DNA of 64,000 nucleotides from NCBI RefSeq assembly GCF_009380215.1, contig NZ_WHUG01000009.1, forward strand, positions 1 through 64,000, in the 5' to 3' direction. Source of the DNA: Rugamonas aquatica. Its GTDB lineage: Bacteria > Pseudomonadota > Gammaproteobacteria > Burkholderiales > Burkholderiaceae_D. This document shows, one piece after another, positions 1 through 7,919 of the stretch; position 1 is the first letter of the stretch, and every line of letters starts with the position of its first letter. Both the position numbers and the translations under genes were made by a program. The notes beneath the pieces were generated by a model. It saw only the letters and a list, made by a program, of their open reading frames with translations, ran no database searches and was not told the DNA's origin.

Positions 1-1111
1 CACCCAGCAGCGGCGGCCACGCCAGGCCGCATCGCCGGCCACCGCCGCGCCAGGTGGCCAGCGCGGTCGCTGCCGCCAGCGCCGCCGCCGCGCCCAAGCT
101 AAACTGGGCTGGCAGCAACGGCCATCCCGGCGCGAGCGGGGTCAAGAGCTGGCCAGCGGCGGCGCAGACACATGCCGCGATCAACCGCGCCCCCCCGTCC
201 CAGGCCAGTCTCCGCCACAGGACCGCAAACAACCAACCACCAGCCCAGGCGGTCCAGGCCAGAGCCGGCCATGGCGCCAGCAAGAAGGCCCCCAGCGGCA
301 ACGTCGCCAGCATCAATACCAGCGTAGCGCCGCAGCGCGCCGCCTCCGGAGCCGGCCACAGCCGACGCCGCAGCGGTCCACCACTGGCGGGAAAACGGTG
401 ACGGTGTGCCAATCCGGCTTGCAGCGCCGCCAGGCGTGTGCGCGCCGACGGATCGGGCTCACCGCGTTCCAGCGACGCGAGCAGGCGCTGCGCTTGCTGG
501 CAGCGCTCAGCAAGCAAAGTGATCTGTTCGCGCAGATACGCCATGCGCGGATCATCGTCGCCGTCCGCCAGCCAGAGTGTACGATAGCGGCCTGCCCGCA
601 CTGCGTCGCACTGGCGCGCGAAACAGCGCGCGGCCAACTGCTCGCGCCGCGCGATCAAAGCAGCCAGCATGGTCAGCGGCAGCGCCAGCGCCGCAGTCGC
701 CGCCAGCAAGATCAGGCCAGCCCTGCCGGCATTCCCGGCGCCGGCCGGGGCGGCGAAATCGGCCGACAGCAAAGCCAGGGGGCCGACAGTATAGTGCAGC
801 ACGGTCAATGGCGCGGCCGGCGCGGCACCATAGTGCCACAGCGGACGCTGATCCATACCCAGCAGCCGTACCGAGACAATCTCAGGGGGCAGATGGAGGC
901 GGGCCAAGCGGTCGAGCGTGGCTGCACCGTTTTCCAGTCGTAGGCCGGCCTGCGCCGCACGCTCAATTGCCTGTGCCAGCGTCTCGATGCCAACGCCGGC
1001 CATCGCGATCCGCTCGGCCTGTTCGTCGGCATACATAGTGCTCAGCAACGGCGCTAGGACCGCCAACGCCGCTAGCGCCAGCCACAGCAAAGGAGTCAGA
1101 ACGGCGCGCAT
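1..1111 (-). CDS. Polytopic membrane protein with sensor-like N-terminus, 3' end outside window
   Basis: The frame opens at an ATG (complement of 1109-1111) and stays open to the left edge, giving at least 370 residues. Residues 2-24 are a membrane segment, followed by an outside domain of about 110 residues and a second membrane segment near 137-160. A charged HAMP-like or coiled stretch follows (about 160-245), then several more hydrophobic segments. It starts 1 bp after the stop of the upstream gene, so the two are almost certainly co-transcribed. The layout (membrane anchor, exported sensor, HAMP-like linker) fits the input arm of a partner-switching regulator, as in Bordetella BtrU, but no phosphatase domain is visible before the window ends. 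The exact family is not recognised. Confidence 0.6.
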   Translation of the reverse strand, partial: MRAVLTPLLWLALAALAVLAPLLSTMYADEQAERIAMAGVGIETLAQAIERAAQAGLRLENGAATLDRLARLHLPPEIVSVRLLGMDQRPLWHYGAAPAAPLTVLHYTVGPLALLSADFAAPAGAGNAGRAGLILLAATAALALPLTMLAALIARREQLAARCFARQCDAVRAGRYRTLWLADGDDDPRMAYLREQITLLAERCQQAQRLLASLERGEPDPSARTRLAALQAGLAHRHRFPASGGPLRRRLWPAPEAARCGATLVLMLATLPLGAFLLAPWPALAWTAWAGGWLFAVLWRRLAWDGGARLIAACVCAAAGQLLTPLAPGWPLLPAQFSLGAAAALAAATALATWRGGGRRCGLAWPPLLG

Positions 1112-1112
1112 T

Positions 1113-1847
1113 TCAAGGCCCTCCGTCGCCGAGGCGGCGCCCTTGCTGGTCCAACTCCGCCAACGCAAGGCGGGCCACAACGAGCTCGCGGGCAGCGGCG
1201 CCAAACACCGAGACTGTCGGCGCCGCCAGATCCAAGCGCGCCAGTTCATCACGCTGGGCCGCGCGACGGCGGCGCGCCCGCCAACCGCTTTGAAGCAGCG
1301 CCAGCGCCGCAGCAGCCATTCCCACCGCCAACCCGTAGGCGTTGTCGCCGGGGTCGCCACCGACGCGATAGGTCAACACCAGAAAGCCCGGCGCACCGCC
1401 GCCGCAGTCCAGCGGAACACCGGCGCTGCGCTCATCCTGGCGCGTAACTTGCCAACCGCCGGGCGCGCGCGTCATGGCGTCCAGCCAGGCGGGCGGTATC
1501 GTTTGGCCGCGCAGGCCACGATCAGAACTGAACAGCGACAAGCCGCGCGTCGACACCACCTCCAGCGCCAACAGTTCAGGCACGCGCGCGGCTCCCTCCT
1601 CCAGCAGCGCCTGCGCCTGCGGGTTGGCCACCAAGGGCCTGCCCGGTGACAACTGCGCCTGCAGGCGCACACGTAACTGGCCCAGCACGGCATCGAACCG
1701 CTGTTCGCGCAGCAGCGCCAACTGACGTTCGCGCAAGCCCTCGCCCAGCCAGCCCAGCGCATACACGCTGAAGAATAATGCCAACGCCACCGCCATTCGG
1801 CCGCTCATCGCCAGAGGCGACGGCGGTGGCGGGGCAAGCGCAACCAT
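1113..1847 (-). CDS. Two-pass membrane protein with extracytoplasmic domain
   Basis: 244 residues. A proline-rich N-terminus is followed by a membrane segment at about 17-34, an extracytoplasmic domain (35-165) with a helix rich in Arg/Leu/Gln, a second membrane segment (about 169-189) ending in a run of arginines, and a short cytoplasmic tail. This is the topology of a sensor without its output domain. It lies directly upstream of, and 1 bp from, the other membrane protein, and divergent from the serine-kinase/chaperone pair. A role in sensing for the type III secretion regulon is inferred from position only. The ATG at 1847 was chosen because upstream codons run into the divergent promoter. 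Confidence 0.6.
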   Translation of the reverse strand: MVALAPPPPSPLAMSGRMAVALALFFSVYALGWLGEGLRERQLALLREQRFDAVLGQLRVRLQAQLSPGRPLVANPQAQALLEEGAARVPELLALEVVSTRGLSLFSSDRGLRGQTIPPAWLDAMTRAPGGWQVTRQDERSAGVPLDCGGGAPGFLVLTYRVGGDPGDNAYGLAVGMAAAALALLQSGWRARRRRAAQRDELARLDLAAPTVSVFGAAARELVVARLALAELDQQGRRLGDGGP

Positions 1848-1875
1848 GCCGTGCGCATCCGGCTGTTTTAATTGC

Positions 1876-1904
1876 TTGTATTCGGGTAGGTGTATCTGCA
1901 TAAT
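1876..1904 (+). promoter_or_regulatory. Candidate sigma-70 promoter of the kinase/chaperone pair
   Basis: TTGTAT (1876-1881) and CATAAT (1899-1904) are separated by 17 bp, a good match to -35/-10 elements. Transcription would start near 1911. The ATG at 1890 lies inside the promoter spacer, which supports the GTG at 1941 as the start of the following gene. Confidence 0.45.
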
Positions 1905-1940
1905 CTGCCTTTGTACGGTCATCTTGGAAGCGTCGGCATT

Positions 1941-2369
1941 GTGAAAACCGATTTTGAACAAATTGTGGCAGCCAACCTGGAAGCCATCGCGCCGCTGGCC
2001 GACGCTATTGCTTCCTGGGCCACCGCCACCGCGCTCGCTGGCCAAGACGTGTTCCACCTTAACTTGGTGCTGGAAGAACTGGTCACCAACATCATTTTGC
2101 ACGGCGGCGGCAAAAGCCAGTACAGCGCGATCCGGCTGCGCATATGCTGCGTCGGCGATGTACTGGAGGTGGAACTGCGCGACAGCGGCCCCCCCTTCGA
2201 TCCCTTCAGTGCTCCCCCTCCCGCGCTGGGCCTGCATATTGACGCACGCCCGGTCGGCGGTCTCGGTGTGCATCTGGTCCGTGGCCTCATGCACGAATGC
2301 CATTACCAGCGCCGGCATGGTCACAATGTGGTGTTGCTGCGCAAGCGCCTAACCCGGGCGGAAACATGA
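1941..2369 (+). CDS. RsbW/BtrW-like serine kinase (HATPase_c anti-sigma factor)
   Basis: 142 residues from a GTG start preceded by GGAAG ten bases upstream. The GHKL ATPase motifs are visible: an N box (VLEELVTNIILHG, about 43-55), a G1 box (DSGPPFDP) and a G2 box (GGLGVHLV). The single-domain size and absence of a histidine-phosphoacceptor domain fit the RsbW/SpoIIAB type, which binds a sigma factor and phosphorylates an antagonist. In Bordetella the homologue BtrW controls type III secretion; the surrounding sctD/needle genes make the same job likely here. The stop overlaps the next start (ATGA), so the chaperone gene is translationally coupled. No antagonist (STAS) protein is visible in the window. 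Confidence 0.85.
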   Translation: MKTDFEQIVAANLEAIAPLADAIASWATATALAGQDVFHLNLVLEELVTNIILHGGGKSQYSAIRLRICCVGDVLEVELRDSGPPFDPFSAPPPALGLHIDARPVGGLGVHLVRGLMHECHYQRRHGHNVVLLRKRLTRAET

Positions 2370-2824
2370 GCGCATCCCAGGCTTGCATCGATCTGCTCCA
2401 TGAGCTTGGCCGTCGTTACCACATCGATGGCTTGGCCTTCGATGCCGTCAGCGGCCTGTGCTTGCTGGGCTTTGACCGCCGCCTGAAAGTCTGGCTAGCA
2501 CCGGACACGCGCGCCGACAGCCTGGCGCTGTGCGCCGTGCTGGGAGCGTTCACACCCTCCGCGCGCCCGGACCTGATGCTTGCCATGTTGGCGGGCAATT
2601 TCAATTGGCGGGCGACTGGCGGTGCCACGCTGGCCTTTGACATTGCCGCCGGCATGGCGGTGCTAACTCTCAGCCTGCCCCTGGCCGGCCTGGATGGCGA
2701 GCGCCTCGAAACACGCCTGAACGCTTTTGTCGACACGGCTCTGGAGTGGGCCGAGCGCCTGTCGCAGCCGCCCGGCCAGGCAGAACCGCCAACCACGCCG
2801 GAGCAATGGCAGCTGCTGGCCTGA
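2366..2824 (+). CDS. CesT-like type III secretion chaperone
   Basis: 152 residues, starting at an ATG that overlaps the kinase stop by 4 bp. The acidic, leucine-rich protein has the alternating pattern of class I secretion chaperones: an N-terminal helix, a sheet with FDAVSGLCLLGFD and MAVLTLSLPL, and a C-terminal helix with ETRLNAFVDTALEWAERL. Such chaperones dimerise and hold effectors in a secretion-ready state. The neighbouring needle genes support this. The client is unknown; the candidate effectors at 5.5 and 7.2 kb are possible. Confidence 0.7.
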   Translation: MSASQACIDLLHELGRRYHIDGLAFDAVSGLCLLGFDRRLKVWLAPDTRADSLALCAVLGAFTPSARPDLMLAMLAGNFNWRATGGATLAFDIAAGMAVLTLSLPLAGLDGERLETRLNAFVDTALEWAERLSQPPGQAEPPTTPEQWQLLA

Positions 2825-2829
2825 CACCC

Positions 2830-2843
2830 CCAGCCTTAGCTGG
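2830..2843. terminator. Small hairpin between convergent genes
   Basis: CCAGC/GCTGG form a 5-bp stem with a CTTA loop, followed on the plus strand by ACTTTTG. It overlaps the needle gene's stop codon and lies between two convergent genes, so it may act as a weak terminator. Confidence 0.3.
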
Positions 2844-3069
2844 ACTTTTGCACGATCGATTTCAGCAAATCCCCCAATACCTTGATCATCTGGCTCTGAG
2901 TCTCGACCGACAGCGTATATTTCATCGAACTTTGCTGCAGTTGCATCAGATCCGCTGCCGACGGATCAGCCTTGGACTGCACGTCGCTCAGTACCTGGTT
3001 CATGCCCGCCTCGTTACGCGCAACGATATTGCCCAAGGTCGAGTTCAGCGTGGATAAATCGAATGCCAT
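2836..3069 (-). CDS. sctF: Type III secretion needle protein (SctF/YscF/MxiH family)
   Basis: 77 residues, the usual length of needle subunits. It is almost wholly helical with a central helix-breaking turn (KADPSAADLMQLQ, residues 33-45; needle proteins have a P-(S/D)-(D/N)-P-type turn here) and an amphipathic C-terminal helix ending IVQKSS. A strong GGAGA site precedes the ATG at 3069. It is the last gene of an operon with sctD, and the gene before it looks like the YscE/SsaE-type co-chaperone that keeps needle subunits soluble. The protein would polymerise outside the cell into the injection needle. Confidence 0.85.
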   Translation of the reverse strand: MAFDLSTLNSTLGNIVARNEAGMNQVLSDVQSKADPSAADLMQLQQSSMKYTLSVETQSQMIKVLGDLLKSIVQKSS

Positions 3070-3070
3070 G

Positions 3071-3316
3071 TTATTTCTCCTGATCGTGTTGGATAGTGTA
3101 TGCAAAAGGAAGGGGGGGCTCCGCGGCCCGGGTATCGATAATGCTGACGGCGACGCGCAGCGCGTCGAGACTGGCTTGCCATTGCCGGAAGCAAGCACGG
3201 CTGCCACCTCTGCCAAGCGCGCGTTCGAACTCCCGCGCGCGCCACAACAAGATTGCGCGTGTGGCCTCGCCCTCCCCCAACAGCACACTGCTGGCAGCAT
3301 TGTGTGGGGCCATCAT
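3071..3316 (-). CDS. SctE/SsaE/YscE-like needle co-chaperone (putative)
   Basis: 81 residues with an all-helical pattern. The start ATG at 3316 overlaps the sctD stop (ATGA), and the gene ends one base before the needle ATG. Size, helicity and the order sctD - small protein - needle match the SsaD-SsaE-SsaG arrangement of SPI-2-type loci, where the small protein helps chaperone the needle subunit. Sequence similarity is too low to prove the family by eye, so the call rests on order and size. An earlier in-frame start would lie deep inside sctD and was rejected. Confidence 0.55.
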   Translation of the reverse strand: MMAPHNAASSVLLGEGEATRAILLWRAREFERALGRGGSRACFRQWQASLDALRVAVSIIDTRAAEPPLPFAYTIQHDQEK

Positions 3317-4638
3317 GGCGTCCCCCCGGCAGCTCGTCGCCCTTCTTTCTGGCCATCGCGCAGCATCACGTAGGGCACCGCCCCCCCCACTGTCAACAGC
3401 ACATCGCCGTTGGACGGCTGCCGCGCCGGTGCCGCGCCGGCAGCAGCAAAGCTTTCGGTCAGCGGCAGATCGGCGCCAAAACGCACCTCCAGTTGGTAGC
3501 GCACCGCGTTCCAACTGCTGCGCTGCGTCTCGTCCAGCCGGCCCTCGACCAGCAGGCGCTCGTCGTCGAGTCGGGCTGTCACCCGGTCACCGAGCCCGGC
3601 CTCGGCCAGCAATTCGCCCAGCACCTGCAGCGCCGCCTCGACATTGGTGGCTTCGGCGTGGATCTGGCGCAGTCCCGGGCTATCGTCCTGCAGCGCGGTG
3701 GTGACGCGCTTGAGCTTGGCGACACCGCTGGCATGGCCGCTGAGCGTTAGCTCACCGAAACGAACCGACGCGACTTCGAGGCCGCTCTGGGGGAAGCGCG
3801 CCAGCGTATCGTGGGCCATTTGCTCCAATTCGTCATCGGCGCTGACATCGATGCGCAGCGCTGGCTCGATGCGGCGCGCGGCGCGTGCCAGCTCGGCACG
3901 CTGCTGGCCGGTGCGCACATAGCCTGACAGGCACCAGCGCTTGCCGGGCAATGCCACCAGTTTCAATGCCGCATGGTCGCGGGCGGCGGCCACCAGCGCC
4001 TCCAGCGGCTGTGGCTTCGGCGCGGCGGACGCCGCGACAACCGATCGCGGCGTCGCGTACGTCGCCGCGATCAGCTCGGTAGCGCCGCCCATGACCAACA
4101 CAGCGGCGACCAGCCAGCCACCTCGTTTCAGCGCCCGCCGCAGTGCAACGGCCGTCCCCTGCGTGACAGCTGAGACGGCGATCTCGCTCATGTCGGGCGC
4201 CTCGACAGCGACCTCGGTCGCCACAGCGGCCACCGGCACGGCAGGCTCTTCTTCCGCACCGATGCTGCCCAGCGCCGGTGCGTAGTCCGACCACTCAGCG
4301 CCGGCCTCCCCCACAACGAATCGGTGTTCGCCAACCGCGATGAGTTGACCTTGCCGCAAGGCATGCAGACCGACGACCGCCTCACCGTCCAGCAGCACAC
4401 CTTCATCGATCGCCTCCAGCGCCATGGCGCCGTGGCCGACATAGAGCGCGAACGCCAGACAGCCCGGCGCCGCGCCCTCCAGCAGAATGTCGCAGCGCTC
4501 GGTGCTACCTACGCGGTACAGCCCGGATTTGAGCCCCACTCGACAGCCGCGCTGGACCCCGTCCAGCACACGCAACTCCAGGGGGTGCTCTGACGGCGCC
4601 ACGCGTTCGTTCGGTAGCAATGTAGCGTCGTCAGGCAT
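3313..4638 (-). CDS. sctD: Type III secretion inner-membrane ring protein SctD (YscD/EscD/PrgH-like)
   Basis: 441 residues. Residues 15-110 form an FHA-like cytoplasmic domain (LELRVLDGVQRG, LYRVGSTERCDILL, HRFVVG). After an Ala/Val/Glu-rich linker there is one membrane helix (about 173-193), then a long periplasmic part with repeated ring-building (BON-like) units up to about 400. This is the full architecture of the SctD ring protein that surrounds the export apparatus. The gene overlaps the preceding gene by 8 bp and the following one by 4 bp, so the five minus-strand genes from 5316 to 2836 form one operon. Confidence 0.88.
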   Translation of the reverse strand: MPDDATLLPNERVAPSEHPLELRVLDGVQRGCRVGLKSGLYRVGSTERCDILLEGAAPGCLAFALYVGHGAMALEAIDEGVLLDGEAVVGLHALRQGQLIAVGEHRFVVGEAGAEWSDYAPALGSIGAEEEPAVPVAAVATEVAVEAPDMSEIAVSAVTQGTAVALRRALKRGGWLVAAVLVMGGATELIAATYATPRSVVAASAAPKPQPLEALVAAARDHAALKLVALPGKRWCLSGYVRTGQQRAELARAARRIEPALRIDVSADDELEQMAHDTLARFPQSGLEVASVRFGELTLSGHASGVAKLKRVTTALQDDSPGLRQIHAEATNVEAALQVLGELLAEAGLGDRVTARLDDERLLVEGRLDETQRSSWNAVRYQLEVRFGADLPLTESFAAAGAAPARQPSNGDVLLTVGGAVPYVMLRDGQKEGRRAAGGTP

Positions 4639-5047
4639 CGCACAACCACGCCAAGACGGCCGCCTCGTCCGAATCGGGCAGTACCTGCGCGGCGCGGCCC
4701 AAATACCGTGCCCCCCGCGGCAAGCCTTCGAAATCGCCGATACGATAACTGCGCGCGTGACAGTTCACGAACACTTGCTCTTTACTGTCCGCAGCGGACT
4801 GCAATTCACCCGGCATCAGGATGCGCAGCAAAAGCGGACGGCGAACCGGCGCGTACCAAACCCAGGCTTGCACGCGACCATCAGCCCACACTACAGACTC
4901 AGCATCAATACGGATATCGCTGTGTGCGGCCGGAATGCTTTGCCAGTCGGCAGCGCCGCACACACCTACCCAGCAGAGCGTCAGGAATGCCGGCCAGTAC
5001 GCAGCCGCACGGCATATTGGTTTTACAAATTGGATCATATGCTGCAT
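4631..5047 (-). CDS. Exported protein, surface-adhesin-E-like domain (putative)
   Basis: 138 residues (135 if translation starts at the second Met, 5038). A hydrophobic signal sequence ends near CGAA. The mature part reads DWQSIPAAHSDIRIDAESV..., then a VWADGRVQAWVW strand. The W-x-x-I ... (Y/I)xDxxS(I/V) ... R/V-x-V/A-W pattern is that of the small exported proteins related to Haemophilus surface adhesin E. Two cysteines (VNCHARS and LCDA) may form a disulphide. It overlaps sctD, so it is made with the needle complex; a role in secretion is not established. Confidence 0.55.
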   Translation of the reverse strand: MQHMIQFVKPICRAAAYWPAFLTLCWVGVCGAADWQSIPAAHSDIRIDAESVVWADGRVQAWVWYAPVRRPLLLRILMPGELQSAADSKEQVFVNCHARSYRIGDFEGLPRGARYLGRAAQVLPDSDEAAVLAWLCDA

Positions 5048-5097
5048 TTACTCGGTAGTCGTCGGTGGGTGGAGCAGTGCGCTTGGCATATGCCGAC

Positions 5098-5316
5098 TTA
5101 GCACACCAGCCGCGAACAGTCGGGCACGCCCGGGCGCCCTGGCACCCAGCCGCACCACTCTCCTGTGACAGGATCCGTGGCATAGGGATCGGCTGCGCAC
5201 ACGCTACTTGGCGCAGGCATTGGAGCGGGCACAGGGGCTGGTGCTGGAACTGCAAGCGCCGCACCGGCGCTCAGCAGCATCTGCACGATGAGGGGGGGCA
5301 GCCAAGTCGATTTCAT
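5098..5316 (-). CDS. Small exported Pro/Ala-rich, Cys-containing protein
   Basis: 72 residues: a typical signal peptide (residues 1-22), a Pro-Ala repeat tract (about 23-36), then a short tail with four cysteines (VCAADP, EWCGW, DCSRLVC). No family is recognised. It is the first gene of the operon that continues through the adhesin-E-like protein to sctD and the needle. It lies 52 bp downstream of the candidate ECF-type promoter at 5368-5394, whose twin faces the candidate effector gene on the other strand. Confidence 0.55.
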   Translation of the reverse strand: MKSTWLPPLIVQMLLSAGAALAVPAPAPVPAPMPAPSSVCAADPYATDPVTGEWCGWVPGRPGVPDCSRLVC

Positions 5317-5367
5317 TATCTATCCTCATATGAAAATATTAGGTAGCACCAACTGATGCTGCTTGCT

Positions 5368-5394
5368 TGGTAACCTGCGGTGCCGATAGGTTCC
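5368..5394 (-). promoter_or_regulatory. Candidate ECF-sigma promoter of the sctD-needle operon
   Basis: On the minus strand GGAAC (5394-5390) and GTTACCA (5374-5368) are separated by exactly 15 bp. The same two blocks with the same spacing occur on the plus strand at 5420-5446. GGAAC is the usual -35 core of ECF-type sigma factors, including HrpL- and BtrS-type activators of type III secretion. Confidence 0.6.
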
Positions 5395-5419
5395 AGGGTG
5401 GAAACCTAGGTGGCTCAAC

Positions 5420-5446
5420 GGAACTGAATCCCATCGATAGTTACCA
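5420..5446 (+). promoter_or_regulatory. Candidate ECF-sigma promoter of the effector candidate
   Basis: GGAAC (5420-5424), 15-bp spacer, GTTACCA (5440-5446): the same motif and spacing as the divergent copy at 5368-5394. A transcript would begin near 5450, about 54 bp before the ATG at 5504. The two spacers do not resemble each other, so the shared blocks look functional rather than duplicated. Confidence 0.6.
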
Positions 5447-5503
5447 ACCTCCGACCCGAGGCGATCTTAGCGCCACATCACAACCCAGCATGGAGCATTT
5501 ATT

Positions 5504-7105
5504 ATGGAGTCCCACGGAACAGAATTCCCACGATCGCCATCACGACAGTCATCCTCCCCCTCTCCCACCACCAGTCATCCGGGAGATTCGCTGTCCTGTC
5601 AATCCGCCCCACCACCAACCGCGCGGCGCTCCCCACTGCCGGGGCAATTTACACTGACCACGAAACCGACCAAAATGCAGGTCGCCACCGGGGAAGTGCG
5701 CTTTGGAGTGTGGTTTGGCGTGACCGCGGCATCAACGCTGCGGACGGCGCTTCCGGTGCTCGCCATAGGGCTGGGACGGGCCAGCGCCGCGCTGGCGGGG
5801 CTGGGCAAGGCGCTAAGCACCACACCGGTCGCGGGTGCTGTCTTCGCTGTAATGGACGTGGGTTTGACGGCGCGGGATATCATCGACGACCACAAAAAAT
5901 TCCGCGAGGCGCAAGCACTGGTGACCCACGCGACGCTGGAGGCCGAAGCGTTCAAACAAGCCTGCGCCGAGCATCCGCAAGCAAAAGAACCGCCAGCACC
6001 AGCAAAACCCACGGAGGGAATCGACGCAGCGCAAGCGCTGCAATGCAACAACGCAGACGCTTTCCTGACCGCGAATGCGGCCGCCGTCAAAGCCGGTGCC
6101 ATTAAAAGCAGGCTGCCGCGCCTGATTGTCAACGGCATACGCGAATTGCCCATCCAGCTGACCAGAACAGTGTTGAGTCTGATCGCCTTCGCACCGCTCG
6201 TGGGAGGGTCGAGCGCCATCGCGACCGCCATACCGAACCCATTGAGTCCGGTCCTCAGCCTTCTGTCGAGTATGCTGCACTTCGTCCAAGGCGCACTGGA
6301 CTGGCACCAGGCGCGCGGTGAGGAGAAGATCCGCTACGCCCTGCTAGATCACATCGCTAGTCTGCGTGGCAACAACGGGAAGTTCAAGCTGGACCAGGCG
6401 ACCCAGAAGGCGCATGCGGCAAAAGGAAAGGTTGTGTCGCCATCTTCGGCCGCCGACCACAATGACCCAATTCTGACCAACCTGTACTCACGTATCCACG
6501 GCTATTTCGAGCAATCCCAACAAAAGTCCCTAGATGCCGCAAAACTCGCCAAGACACGCTCCTTGGTACGGGTGGTATTTGGCGCCCTCACCACACCGAT
6601 AGGCGCCGCCTCGTTGGGGCTGACCATCTTAGCCGCAGGTGCTGCCACCTGGGGTATCGCGCTGATCGCTTTGCCGGTCGCAGCAGCCGTATTGGGCCTC
6701 ATTTGGGTCGGCTTCACGCAGCACAGGCTCGCAGCAGACAGGAAGGCGGCCCAACTAGCTGCTGCCGAAGACGACGATCAACACAATAGAATGTTGGAGG
6801 CTACCCGCGGCCTGAACCTGGATCAAATAGAGGAAATGTTCCTTGGGGAAAATATTTCCGGCAACAACAAATTCGTGGCCGCGCTACTCTTATGCGAACA
6901 CCTGCGCACCACAAACTCTAGGCGCACTGCGGCAGCGCGCTATCTGCTGGCCACCGGCATGGATCCCGACACACTGAAAGCCGTAAAACATATTCTTAAT
7001 AACTCTCTTGATACATCGCAGGCAATGCAAACCATCCAGGCCCATCTGATGTCCAATACCGCCCGCGCGCCCAAGACAGCCATGCAACGCAACGACTCGC
7101 CTTGA
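5504..7105 (+). CDS. Candidate type III secreted effector or translocator with hydrophobic segments
   Basis: 533 residues. The first 45 are rich in Ser, Pro, Thr and Arg with little order, as in type III secretion signals. Three hydrophobic blocks follow (about 66-120, 220-262 and 355-404), separated by soluble helical stretches, and the C-terminus is a helical bundle ending in a polar tail. There is no Sec signal peptide. It lies under a promoter-like motif identical in its core to that of the needle operon. Large hydrophobic type III substrates are either translocon proteins or membrane-targeted effectors; the sequence does not decide between them. No family was recognised. Codon GC is lower than in the adjacent sct genes. 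Confidence 0.6.
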   Translation: MESHGTEFPRSPSRQSSSPSPTTSHPGDSLSCQSAPPPTARRSPLPGQFTLTTKPTKMQVATGEVRFGVWFGVTAASTLRTALPVLAIGLGRASAALAGLGKALSTTPVAGAVFAVMDVGLTARDIIDDHKKFREAQALVTHATLEAEAFKQACAEHPQAKEPPAPAKPTEGIDAAQALQCNNADAFLTANAAAVKAGAIKSRLPRLIVNGIRELPIQLTRTVLSLIAFAPLVGGSSAIATAIPNPLSPVLSLLSSMLHFVQGALDWHQARGEEKIRYALLDHIASLRGNNGKFKLDQATQKAHAAKGKVVSPSSAADHNDPILTNLYSRIHGYFEQSQQKSLDAAKLAKTRSLVRVVFGALTTPIGAASLGLTILAAGAATWGIALIALPVAAAVLGLIWVGFTQHRLAADRKAAQLAAAEDDDQHNRMLEATRGLNLDQIEEMFLGENISGNNKFVAALLLCEHLRTTNSRRTAAARYLLATGMDPDTLKAVKHILNNSLDTSQAMQTIQAHLMSNTARAPKTAMQRNDSP

Positions 7106-7234
7106 TAGCGCATGCCAAGTATGGGGGGCGATTCTCAAAGGACCACCCGACTCGATTTTCCATTCTCAAATGAGGTGCAACAGCATGTCTCGGTGCTGCT
7201 CATCCATCGATAACAAACTTAAGGAAGAACCAAA

Positions 7235-7750
7235 ATGGATAAAATAAGCAAGAGGACTGTCGACAATGACACTTATGACCAACTGACGCCATCGACATCC
7301 TTTCCCTCGCCATCCGGTGCTATCAGCCGACACTCGCCAGCAGGGGAGCGTCCTCATCCTGGCCTACTAACCGGCCGCTCCTTAGCGCAGGTGCCTAGCA
7401 CATCTCGAAGACTCCTGGATTTGCTGCTCACCCCGTTTTGCTACATCAAAGAGCAGTACCAAGTAGCAATGGCATGCCGGTCGCTTAAACGCATCAGCGA
7501 CGGCTTTGATGAAGTTGAGTCCGTTATAGGTGTCAACAATACCCACGAAGTAGCGACCTGCGCAACGCTTTTCGTTAACGAATGTCTGCCGCTGTATGGC
7601 AAGAACCGGAGTATGCTGGATAAGCTTGAGCCTCAATTTTCTGCCGTTCTTTTGAGGCTTTCCCAGTTTCTGCAAAAAGCGCAGCAATTCGAGGAGTGTG
7701 AAAACATGCGGCAAAACTACGACTTGATATTCGGTGTAAAGGCCAGTTGA
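7235..7750 (+). CDS. Small Ser/Pro-rich protein, candidate second type III substrate
   Basis: 171 residues, with AAGGAAG 9 bases before the ATG. Residues 1-60 are rich in Ser, Pro, Thr and Arg with no order. Residues 60-171 are helical with several cysteines (CYIKEQ, MACRSL, ATCATLF, NECLPLYG, FEECENM) and a possible helical-repeat pattern. The GC content is clearly below the surroundings. It follows the first candidate effector in the same direction and ends 28 bp before a decayed IS256-family element. Effector status is inferred from position and N-terminal composition; no family is recognised. Confidence 0.5.
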   Translation: MDKISKRTVDNDTYDQLTPSTSFPSPSGAISRHSPAGERPHPGLLTGRSLAQVPSTSRRLLDLLLTPFCYIKEQYQVAMACRSLKRISDGFDEVESVIGVNNTHEVATCATLFVNECLPLYGKNRSMLDKLEPQFSAVLLRLSQFLQKAQQFEECENMRQNYDLIFGVKAS

Positions 7751-7778
7751 CGAATAATCGCCGTATGCCAAAAGATCA

Positions 7779-7800
7779 TGTCCCAGCGAGTGGTGTATGA
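7779..7800. repeat. IS256-family left inverted repeat
   Basis: TGTCCC and TGGTGTATGA separated by 6 bp. It pairs with the right repeat at 8979-9000 at 16 of 22 positions, all mismatches lying in the central six bases. Confidence 0.8.
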
Positions 7801-7919
7801 ATCTGGCGCTGAGTTTGACGCCTGTTGAGCAATGATGAGATGGCCATCGTGATTCATGGGTAGGTTGGGGTTACCAGACCTTAACCATCCAGAGGAAATC
7901 ACGATGACCGCCCACTACT

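Noticed and set aside
1890..1940. Upstream ATG start for the HATPase gene
   Set aside because: It lies inside the spacer of the best promoter, while the GTG at 1941 has a ribosome site.
5504..7105. Call as a specific YopB/D-type translocator
   Set aside because: Hydrophobic blocks fit, but no family sequence could be recognised, so only the general candidate call is made.
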